From assembly GCF_051622035.1 (NCBI RefSeq), contig NC_135362.1, positions 13,147,501 to 13,211,500 of the forward strand: a DNA stretch of 64,000 nucleotides, read 5' to 3'. Below the pieces are notes generated by a model. That model was not told the origin of the DNA, ran no database searches, and saw nothing but the letters and a program-made list of their open reading frames with translations. This document shows positions 24,600 through 36,400 of the stretch, one piece after another. The stretch's first letter is position 1, and each line of letters begins with the position of its first letter. The position numbers and the translations under genes were made by a program. The DNA is from Arctopsyche grandis (lineage: Eukaryota; Arthropoda; Insecta; Trichoptera; Hydropsychidae).

Positions 24600-24745
24600 G
24601 GTGTTAACACCATATCTGTCCACACGCTTCGAAACATGCGCATGTGGACAGATATGAGCGCTGAAGAACGCGGACATCTACAAATAATCTACGAGGTGGT
24701 CTTTAACGTGCGGATGCGACAAGATATTAAAAAGGATTGATTCGT
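24600..24745 (+). mobile_element. Non-LTR retrotransposon C-terminal scrap (RTE-like)
   Basis: Reads LRNMRMWTDMSAEERGHLQI, then NVRMRQDI, the same closing region as the copy at 40951-41313 (NVRMWTDMSAEELF...NVRMRTRH). It lies just upstream of the second PARP-like gene. Confidence 0.65.
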
Positions 24746-25146
24746 TGTCAAGGAGATGAATAAGGCATTTATGTATCTCATAAAGGCTAAATACAGTAGT
24801 CATATAAGAATAGAAGAATATGGCCATATTGAAGAAAGTATGTCTATAGTATGTAGAAAATCTACTAATGAAATGACTAAATTTAACATAAAATAACTAC
24901 TCACATGCATTAAATTATCAGGAACTGATTGTATGTGGAAGTTGATTCACAATATTGACTCAAATATTTGGATGGAGGAAGTCGAGTATCTCGAGGCTGA
25001 TTCAAATAAAATTGATAAAAGGATTGTGACCCATCTTTTACAGCATTATAACTACATACAATGTCATACACTAACGCCAGTCAGTGATTGGGTCTGGTGC
25101 GGGCAAGAGTGTGAAGGCAATTGGAGCTATTTGACAATAAAAAACC

Positions 25147-25826
25147 ATGTCTCTGGATCTAACCGACTACAATAAATTCTATCCACCCTCATGGAACTCG
25201 AGCACCGAATACGAGACTAAACTTTACGTTTTGTAAGTGATATACAAATTTCAACATGTACATACATAGATTGCTTTGATTTTTAATGTAGGTTTAAGAA
25301 AAATGTCTTTGTGTAGTTTTAACCTAGAAGTTACATTTTCAGGGTCGAGTTAAAGGAATCTCAGGATGAATATCAAACAGTTGAAAAATATATCAACGTT
25401 GGGAAAACATATAAAAAAAGTGATATACAAAGAATTCGGAGAATAGAATATCCGATAGCATATTTACGATACTTGGTGCAAACTGAATTTTTGAAAAGTG
25501 AAGATATCGTCTTCTCTGAGGTTTAAATTAGTTTATTCACATATGTACATATGTGTATACATACATCGGCTCAATACCAATGTTCTTTAAAATATTTTTT
25601 TTAGTGTATTGCTTATTATTCCGTGGACCAATCCAAGATAGAAGAATGCATCAGCTACAACTGTGACAATAGAGTGCTTTCGGGGAATGAAAACTTTGAT
25701 CTTACTGTACCCAGATATGAGGGATCCAATAGGGCTGTTATTATCGCTCAACAACGTACTTGCTCTATTGAAACTGATAAAAATCACTATCCTCTCTACG
25801 TTGTGGAATTTTCAGATAGATCTTAA
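25147..25826 (+). CDS. Small PARP-like protein, copy 2 (161 aa, function unknown)
   Basis: Three exons join in frame: 25147-25232, 25343-25520 and 25605-25826 (486 nt). Exon 1 has the same length (86 nt) and donor (GTTTT|GTAAGTG) as in copy 1. The protein begins MSLDLTDYNKFYPPSWNSST and contains SDIQRIRRIEYPIAYLRYLV, then CISYNCDNRVLSGNENFDLT. It closes with CSIETDKNHYPLYVVEF plus SDRS. Relative to copy 1, intron 1 is much shorter (110 bp) and exon 2 carries six extra codons. All frames are intact, and the pair differs mainly at surface-type positions, suggesting both are under coding constraint. It shares copy 1's PARP-like ends and missing catalytic middle. The upstream 100 bp also resembles that of copy 1. 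Confidence 0.7.
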
Positions 25827-26047
25827 ATTTTTTCCTAACGAAAGTCTGATAAGGCTCAAATAAAATTATGTAACATTTATTGTCGTGTTTAATTCAGAAA
25901 TAAATAATTTGCAATATATTATGAGTTATTTAGTAACATACTAACATACTGACAGTATAATCTTCATTTTTTGAACCTACTTTTTATTAAAACAATTATT
26001 GTTCATTTGTTTCAAACTAAATATAATTTATCGCTATTATGAAGAAC

Positions 26048-26397
26048 TAGCTGAACCCGGCATGCGTTGCAATGCCACAATAACGTATGCAATTCCCGTT
26101 CCCGAGTTAAATTCGTGGTAATCTGACTCATCCAGCGTTTAACTACGAAAAAACGCAGGCGGTGACCACATTTGAAATTATTCAATTGTTTATTTTACCC
26201 TAACAACGCAGGTGGCGACGCGAAAACATTCGAAATTATTGCGTTGCAATGCCACTCATTCCTGCTGTCCCGTTCCCGTCTTTGGGTGATTATTTATACG
26301 GAAACCATCGCGGGCATACACACAATAACTCATGTAAGTTTCGTCGCAATTTGTTGAATAGTATAGGAACGCATACGTGAGACAGATTAACATTGCT

Positions 26398-26440
<43 letters not shown>
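26048..26440 (-). mobile_element. Helitron/SINE-like repeat, inverted relative to 5483-5835, with a (TA)n run
   Basis: Starts CTAGCTGAACCCGGCATGCG, then GTTGCAATGCCACAATAACG and GCAATTCCCGTTCCCG, the reverse complement of the 5780-5835 end of the other copy. A (TA)n run lies at 26402-26440. An internal near-repeat, AACGCAGGyGGyGACs, occurs twice. Confidence 0.5.
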
Positions 26441-26441
<1 letters not shown>

Positions 26442-27489
26442 CTATATTCTACATATGTACATTACTGTAAAGTTGCAGTGATCAGAATTTTGCTCATTTC
26501 AAGGCTATTCTATGTTTCAGTTTGCTTATTTTAGCTTTGATAAAATACAACCATGAGTGTTTTTATATAGCATAGCAGCTTCGATTACATCCAATGTGGG
26601 TAGGCGGAGTTTCATGCGATGAAAACAATGAAGATCAAGGATTACAAACTACTTATGGACTTAATTATGAAAGACGCACATTAACATATTAATGTTTTAT
26701 TTCAAAACAAAATTAAATGCTTACATTATCACTTCGAATCGAAATTTCAATGGCCAAAATACTTTCATGGAAGGCTTAATATTTATAGGAAATTTGTACA
26801 TCTTTTCATAAATCCAAAATTTATCTCGTATTCATGGTTTATTAAAAATATTAGTAAAGATGTTCAACACTCATTAAACTATATTCATAACAAAATAATA
26901 AAATAAAAAAAACAACAGAAAAACCTGGGTGGAAAGTGAAACAATAAAAATAAAACATTAATTTTTGGCCCCCTCCCATGTTATCTTAAAAAATAATATT
27001 TTTAACCTACATAGTTTGGATTGTCATTCAAATATAAATCTAAATATTCAGCTTTTAAGGTTAAACCCAATCTTTAAAGTATAAAAGGAAAGCGCATTTT
27101 TTGCAAAACGTTTCAAATTTTATTTGGTTGAAGGTTAAATTTGGTATTTTTAAAAGCTGTTTGCTATCTGTAATTTTAAAGCAATAGGAAAATAAAATAA
27201 ACTAGATTTAATATGTAAACTTTTCGTTTAAGTGGATCTTACAAATATTCTCATATAGAATTTAAAAAACAAAAATTATACTTTTTATATACGTAGAAGT
27301 AAAAAAAATAGTAATCACAATAAAACTTAACGTACGTAATAATAAAAGTAACATATCATAATGAAGGACATATTATTTCGATAAATATTTTCGAAAATTA
27401 AAAAAGTACAAAATTAAATTTTGAATCATTACTAAAATAATAAATCAGTATAAAGCAAGGTTAATAGCATTTTTATCACCAGTACCAGC
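26441..27489. other. AT-rich spacer and 3' region of the Tudor gene
   Basis: No coding sequence recognised. The last part (to 27489) is the likely 3' UTR of the minus-strand Tudor gene. Confidence 0.4.
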
Positions 27490-30400
27490 CTATTCTTGTT
27501 TATTGGAATCTATTGAGGTATCATCGTTATTTGAAATAATACGTGGTTTGGCGATGTCGGATATTGCTAGACCGTCAGTAGATTCCTTAGAATTTTCCCG
27601 AGAAGAATCAATATCTTCACTAGCAGAATCAGCAATTTCTTTCGAAGAGTCAAATTTTTCTGTAATTTTGCCCTCGTTTTCAACATCTGGTAGTTGACAA
27701 TTTTCTTTTTCCAATTTAATTACATCTCCTACTGGTGCTTCCGATTCTTCTTTTGATTCATCGAGTACATGTTCTTTATTAGATATTTGGTTATTTTCAG
27801 TAGAAGAAAATGGCTCATCAATAACGTTATCTTTGGATAAATTTAACTTCATCAAATCCTCACAATTAGAGTATTCCGTGGAAGTGTTACATTTAGGCTC
27901 CTTTTCTTCATTTGATAATTCAGTCAGTATTTCATGCGTTGTAGCTTTCGTCGAATCTTCGATTGAATCTGCTAATTCGTTATTTTCTTCCGATAGTTGA
28001 ATAGATATATCAATTTGATCTGAAGAAACATTTATTTCTGCTTTTGATACTTCTGATTCAATCACAGCATGCGTTTCTGTATCTTCACTTATTTTATCCA
28101 CTGATGTGCTAACTGTAAGAGATTCAAATATAGCCTCTGTGGACACAATTTTTCTGTCGGAAATAGTATCATCCAAATCCATTTTTTCATGTTCTACTTT
28201 AATTTCGGTAGCACAGTGTTCAGGTTGTAAGTTTTGAATAAAATTAACAAACTTTCCATCTTGTTTGATGTATAGATTGATTTTCTTGGGATCAGTCGAC
28301 GAATCTAATACTTCTAAGTAGAACTGTTGAGACTGTTTAGCCGACAATTCTGCAAATCTTTCGCAATCCTTTTTATCAAATTTATCCAAATTATCTTGCA
28401 GCGGCAACGTACAATGTTCAGCGAGGGGTGGTATTTCCATTAATTCTTTCGGTACTTGTTTTAAAGTATCGGCTATAGCAGTTGTTCCATAATCGATATG
28501 AAGAACTTCAGTTCCACAATCTCCAATGTCTAATATTTTTGACCTATACCACAAATTGTCTTCGGAGAATAAACTAATGCATGAATCGCCATCTTTGGCA
28601 TCATCCAATGTTTCGAAATTTTCAGCATTTATTAAAACGTTCATTACAGTATTCAATTGATTCGTGCTCGTATTGTGTTGCACCCAAAAATCATCAGGGC
28701 CATGGCAGTGTACAATGTGAACCGATGGCATAATATCAACACTTGTTTCCGGAATTTTATCGGCGACGACAGCACTGTGCACTTCGCACAACGACACCAG
28801 CTCTTCCGTGATAGGTTTATTGTTCAAATAAAGTTCAACTATAGACAAATCACCGGAAGCGATAAAAGAAACATGAAAAATTGTGGCTCCATCTGCGGCG
28901 AGCTCTGCAAACTTGAGCTCTGCTTCCTTAGACCACATTTTTATATTGGATGGCTTCTGTAGGGCACATTTTCTCGATAAGGCTGGCATGTTCTTCAAAT
29001 TTTCAGGTAGGTTTCTCAATTCGTTGGTCAGCGAAGCATTGCCATAGTCCATGAATAGCACTTCGGTACCATCGGAACCATGAATGATTATTTTAGCACG
29101 ATACCAAGAATTGTCTTCGGGGAATTTGGCAGCACATATAACTTCCTCCTCTATTTCAGTTATGGGTGCAAAATCGTCAGCATTGGTAAGTTGATCGGAT
29201 ACCAATTCCAAATCGTTGACAGAATTTTCCAACTGCACCCAAAACTCAGACGGCGAATTAACATGGCTCGCAAAACATGTAGGCATTTCTCCATTACTCT
29301 GTTTTTCAGTTGTAGCGAAACCAGCTCCAACTATTTTACTAGTAATATTTATATCATTAACAAACAAATCGACGTAAGTTGTGACATCTCTAAGAATGAT
29401 TTTGGCTTGAATAGGGTTTTCTCTTTTTCCTATGGACTGCGTAAATAGAGTTGTCGCCTGCTCTGTCCATTCTCCCATACCAGTCGGAGAAGCGTTTATA
29501 CTGCATTTCATCGAATACGATTTGATATCTGATAAATGTTTCGGAATACATTTCAAATTACCAGGCTCTATGTTGAGAACGTCCGTATTTCCAAAGTCAG
29601 TAAACCTTACAGTGATAATATCACTGTCTGAGTCCAAAATTATAGCTCTATAATACTGCTCGTCGGCAGAGTATTTTGCAATGCAATACTTTCCAATCTC
29701 ACAATCTACTAAATTTTCCAAAGTTGGAGCTTCCTTTTGAAGTGTAATATCAAGATCGTCGATGAGATCCATGTCTGAAGATAGATGCAGATAAAATTGG
29801 CCTGGACTGTCAATATGAGATACTAAAACAGAAATCATTTCATTCTTAGCATCTTCTTTTTCTGAACTATTTTCGCAAACTGTGGAATCGTCACACAATT
29901 TCATTTTAGTGAGTGTCTGAGCTACACTGACATTATCGATCACAATATCAGCCACCCATCCTATATCACCTAGAGATAATTTCACTTGTAGTTCTTGTTC
30001 ATTAGTTAATGTTTTCAGCTCGTCAACTATCGAATCATTCAAAGGAATAATTCCAAGGCTCACTAACATAGCTTGTTCATACGGCGCAAGGAATCTGGTA
30101 TCCAGCATCTTCATAGAACTCAATTGAATTTTTTCTTTATTTCCATAATCAATGAATAGAACCTCACATTCGTTGGATAGTACTTCAATAATTTTTGCTC
30201 TATACCAATTGCCGTCACGTGCTTGAGCAGCACAAATTTCATCAATTTCAGGTGACGTCAAATTTGTACCACCTCCTAAAAATAAACATAAACTTAAAAT
30301 TCATCGATAAAAGGAATATAAATAATGAACAAAGATATATTTTTCACACCTTCGTTATAAAAGTCGAATATTGAATCGAGCAACGTGTATATAATATCAC

Positions 30401-33400
30401 TATTTTTAGACCTTTGCAAATATATTTCATTGATAGATTCGACGTGCGTAACAAAAGAGGGTCCAAAATTCTCGCTGAAAACGGGATGCTGACAAATTAA
30501 CGGAATACTATCATAGGCACCTTCGTCCGGTGAGAAAATATCTAACTTAAATCCACTCTTTTCATACAAAGTAACTAAAAGTCTAAAAAAAAAAGTATAA
30601 ATAGCACATAAATTAAAATCCATTACATATGAGAAATTTGACAACTGCACATCACATACCTATTATCACAAATTTCGTCTACAAAGACTATCACATATGA
30701 ATTTTCAAGGGTTTTAAAATTCGGTTCATCCATTATTAACTGACTGAGCTTCGGGTCAAAGTTGTGAAGTGCACACTCAATTGGTTTACTAGTGTGGGAG
30801 ATATTCAAAGTCTGAAAAAATGTTAATAAGTTTACTGTCTAGATAGCTACATACATTTAATGTTAAACATATGTTCATATACGGATACATAAAATACATA
30901 CACTTTCATCAGTAGATTCCACTAGAGGATCAAGGTACAAGTAGAATTTCGACATTGATTCAATTTTACATATTTTCGAATACAAATTTTGACCAATGAG
31001 TAAATTCAGATCTACTGATTCGCCTGTATATAACAAAGACAATTTTGTTAAAAATGTATCAAACCTAAATGATAAATTTGCATCGATGTGTGATTTTCCT
31101 ACCTTTATATTTAGGGAACATTATGGAGTCGCCACATATTGCCAAATTTTCGTTAATTAAAGCTTCTTCAACACTCGTGCCGTCACTACTCAACAATGAA
31201 ACGGAATGCGAATCAACACATTTCGATAAAAAGCTACACTGATAAGAAGGTGAAGTGAAAAATCTGTCTTCTTGAAAATCAGTCGTCCATTTTACGCCAG
31301 CTGGCGATATGCTGCTCAGCGAACATTTCAAAGCCAATTTTGGCAATTGTAAAAGTTCATTATCCAAAGGCCAAATTTGATTGTTGTTGACGACGCATTT
31401 ATTTCCAAAATCTACAAACTGCACTAAATATTCACTCCAACTCTTCGACTCGATTATTTCAGCACGGAACAGAGCATTGTCGGCGGGATATTGCGCGATG
31501 ACGCAAGATCCGACTGTTACGTTTTCCGATGAAGGTTGGATGCCTTCGTAAATAGCCGGTATGCGTTGCATCATACTTTGGAAATCCATCATAATCGACA
31601 TGATTTGCACGTAAAAATTATTCGGGTTCGTAAACCAGGATATGCACACATCGTGCGGCGTTGTGCCCGGATCGAAATCTGCAAATTTAGCATCGAAGGA
31701 AGCTGGATCGTTGAGAGTTTTGGGAGTACTATAAGTCCGAGGTCTGTGACTGTAATCTTGAGAAGACCTTTCTCTTGTGTTATTGGAGTCAAATCTTTTA
31801 CCGGAGCCTCTAGAATTTGACGACGAACCATCTCTATCCCAATTGCTGGAAATGTAATAATAAAATGTTAGGTTTAACGTAAATATTATTCGAAAGTAAG
31901 AAACATTTACTTACAATATACATATGTATATTACAAAAAAAAACGTGATATGTTAAAGAATTTCAAATAAATTTATATGTAAGAAAAAAAACCCATGCTT
32001 CTAGAATTAAAATTAAAACTACATTAATTACTTTATAAATTTTAAAGTCTAGTCTAGTAAACACATGTGTAACGCTGAATTCGAATATAACAATGATTTT
32101 TGTTGACTTTTTCTCGTTTATGATATGGGCGTTTAAAAAAATACATTTTTTTTTTACAGATTTTTGGCTTTTGCATCTTTAAGTCGAAATCTAGTATTTC
32201 TGTGCCAAAAGCGAATATTGAAATCAATTGTCAGATGTTTTCTCTATTGATTGCGATTTTTTATTGCTTTAAAATACTTATAATTATCTGGCGAATTTTA
32301 AAAATCAAAAATATATTGTTTTTTTTTTTACATATTTTTTCGTGTATTAATTGGGACAGTTTTATATTTCACAACGTTTACGTTTAAGGACTGGTGTTTT
32401 ATCTCAATATTTATTTTTTTATTTAAACGAACTAATTCGAATGGTAAACGATTTTAAATTATGCTAAAGATATTCTAGGAGCTCATCGCTCATGAGTGAG
32501 ATCAAACGATACGCTGGTAGAAATCTTCATTCTTTATCTTGCTCTTGCATCATGCATTTTTTAACTCAAAAGATTGCGAAACCAGAAAAACTATAAAAAT
32601 AGAGAATTTTTAAAACGCTCATTTCTCATAAACGAGAAGAAACCAATAAAAACCATTGTCATATTCGAATTCAGTGAGTTGAAATTATTAAGGATTGATT
32701 AGTCTCTGCTCTGGTAATTTTTTGTTGTTGCTCAGTGTAATAAATTATTTACATGACAATCAGATGGAAGCTGGAGTCTGACAAATGTATGTTTTCATTT
32801 AGTAATGTAAATGAAAATGTAATTTAATATATGTATATGTATGTACATACCTAAGTACATTATTTAGGAAGAAAGTCTAAAGATTATTATTTGATGAACC
32901 AAAACCAAAAAAATAATACTTTTAAAATTGTATTATTGTGCAAGATACACATAGGTGAATAAATATGATTATATATGTATATTTATACATATTGTGTTAA
33001 TAGATAAAGATTTTTAATAAACTCTGATGAATTTCAGAATTTGCATTGCATAAGCGTTGTGGAAACCTGTATGTATAAAATTGAAAAAAATAAATAACAC
33101 AATCGAAGGACAGAGACTGGTTATATTAGTGATCGAATGACTTTCGCTATGTAACGATAAATTAATACATAAGAAAATCATAACAAAACTCTAGCTATAA
33201 ACTGAAAAGAAAAGCAAACGAAAGTAAAAGGTCAATTGCAAAATGCAAAGAAGCAAATCAAAAGTGTAAGATGCAAAGCAAAACACTCCCAATCAACATG
33301 ATTTACCGTTGATTTTGCTTGACAAAACCACTCGAAACGTTACGCTTTCTTTCGAGTCCTTTACTTTGTGTTTTATTCTTTGAAGGACGCAATTCAGACG

Positions 33401-36400
33401 GAGTAATATTATTTGCAATGTCGGTAGATTCGTTATCCTTTCTTTTATACGACGGTTGAGAGCCTTTTCTTACGCCCCTGCAAGGTATTATTGTTACACA
33501 ACCATAGTACTGTTTTGATTCACAACTCAAATATAATTTAGTGCTCTACAAAATATAATTAAGAGCTGTAATTTTTATCACTCATCAGATTAATTGTTAC
33601 ATAGTCTAGGAACGCACAAATCACATCTGGTAAATTGACAGTGCCATTCAAATTTATACTTTCTCAACTTGAAAATATGCAAAAGTTCAAAATAGAATCA
33701 TGATACTAACTCTTTGTTTCGGCGATTATCATTATCATATCTCGGTCGTTGATCATTATCGTATCTAGGTCGCTGTTCATTGTCATACTTTGGTCGATGT
33801 TCATTGTCGTACTTTGGTCGATGTTCATTCTCATATTTGGGACGCATTTCGTTGTCGTATTTCGGTTGATGTTCTCGTTCCCTATTATAAGGAGCATTGC
33901 TTCTAGAATCCCCTTGTTGGAATCGATCGTTGACACCACGTTTCTTATATCCTGTGTTTTCATAGTTTGATCCGGTCGATTCATAAGAATTGTGTCCTGG
34001 TTTTTCTTTTCTAAAACTTTGCTTCCTATTATTGTAAGAATCCGAATTATAACTATCTTGTTGTGAATCACTTTCGGGAGAAAATGAAAAATCAGCATTC
34101 TGAAACAAACGATCAAAGTAAATTTAAATCAAATTATGTATATATAGCATTGATGTATAATACACTAGATGGGCCCAGACGTGTTATTTTGGTCGGAGAT
34201 CTTGTCTTCACTAACTGAGGGGTGCGGGGGGTTTAACTACCGGGGAAGTTGGGTTTTTTTCCCTACGATGCAGCGGTACCTACCTACCTACTAAGAGAAA
34301 CTGTGCACCCGCCATGTATTTTGCATGCGCCAAAAGGGAGACAAGTATAACACGTGAGGGCGGATCTAGTATATTCTAGATCTATGATATATACATATGT
34401 AGTTTCACCTAACAACTAAATCACATGAATATGTTGCAACAACTTTGTAATGTTATGTAAAATTAAAAACGGTCTGAGTATGTTATTATTTTTTGCAATA
34501 TAATAATATACAGTTCTGATGATTCGATTTTGGCATCATTCAAAGTGTTTATAATTTTTTCAATGGGTTGTTGGGCTGCTTTTAAAAAAATTTTGTGCAC
34601 TCAAATGGGCATTTTGAGCGAGGATACGGTTGTAGTCACCAAATGTTAAAACGAGTCTTCTCACAATATTTGGTATACAAAATTTTATATGAAATATAAG
34701 CAAACATATTCTTAAATATACTCAAAAAACAAATTTTATATCAAAGTACCAGGGCGGCGACCTGGCCCGACTACACCACTGGATATAATATCTCATAGCC
34801 AGCAGCATAGCTCGGTGGTTGCATTCATTCTAACCACCGACGGGTTCCCGGGTTCGAGCCCTGGGTTGAGCTCGATTGAAAAATAATTTATTCGGAAGTA
34901 TTTCTGTAGTGCTGCTGGTCAGATTTGGATATTTGTTACTCCTATTTGGATATTTGTCGATCGTTTCCTATCAAAGTTTTCCAAATAATCTGATTTCATT
35001 GTTGAAACGGTTCCTCATTAAATTGGCAAAACCATCCTACCTACTATGTCAGTATTTGAATATGATTTCAAATTTATTTACATATGCACAAATTTAATAC
35101 CATATGAGCTGCTTAGGGGCAACCTGTAATGGCACAATGGGAAAATAAAAATTTACATATTTATCAAAAAAAAAAAATCATTTAGCCTGACAATAGGAAG
35201 AAAAAAAATATATAATTCATTTTGGCTCATTAAGATAATAAAGCTCGTCTAATAAGAATCGAGATTAAGACTTGGCTTACTGTAAAAACAACTAAAATGA
35301 AGTAAAATAGATATGGAAGCAACAATACATTATTGAATTGTATATAAAAAGATTCATAAAGTTACAGGTGACAATAAATAATAAGCAATAACAATAACCT
35401 TGGGTGGTGGAGTAGACTCCTTTACTAATTCAAGTTGTTTCAACTGTTGCGTGATGCTCATAGAAGGCGAAGAGGTTTTATCAGTGAGTTCGACTAGTAA
35501 AATTTCACTTCCGATGACTCCGCATACATTCATCGCAAGCTCCTTCTCCTCGGTAATTTCTTCGAGTTTGCTAGATATATTTGCATTGAACGGTTGATCT
35601 TCGTATCCTTTCAAGGCGCAATGTATGGCTTGCGTTTGCAATCTCATCAGTGTGGGAGTTATTGGTTTGACAAGCTCCGCAGTGACTTCTTGCTCGTTTC
35701 CATAGTCAACGTAAAGTATCGTAATCTTATCCTTTTTGATGTTCAAAACTTGCGCACGATACCACTTTTCATCTTCGGAATAGTAGGCGCAACAAACCAT
35801 TCCATGTTTTATTTCATGAAACATCAACGACGGTGCACTGATGCAGTGCTGCTGAACCTGCGTCATAAGTACATCCAGCTCTTGGTATGTACTAGACAAC
35901 TGGACGAAGAAGTTTGTGCAACTGTCGACGTACGACACTACAATATTCATATTACCCTTAAGTGTCGATAAAGGAATTTTCTCAAATTTGATTGAAGACA
36001 AATCGTTCGACTTTAATATATCTCTTATGCTATGACCGTTTAAATACAATTCGCAGTATTGGATTATGGGCGGACCTTCAGACGGTACAACTTTCAACGT
36101 CAACACCTTGTCACTGACTAAAGAAAAGAAGTTTTGCTTGATTTCGTCGGTTATTGTCAAATCTTGAATACCGGACAAACAGAACCTCAAAGCAAATACA
36201 CTAGGCGAGATGAGTTCTTTTGGAATATAATATATATCATAGTACGACACGAGTTCAGTCATGCCAAAGTCCACGAAGAACAGCTTACATTTGGAAGCCG
36301 TCGAACCGATGACAACAGCTCGACACACCGCATTATCCTCGGAAAATTTACCGAGACAAACCATACCTATAGTCAAAGTTTCCGTAACACTTTTTAATGG

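Noticed and set aside
33728-33871. Regular 24-bp repeats considered as a CRISPR array
   Set aside because: The units are contiguous without spacers and lie in frame inside a eukaryotic exon.
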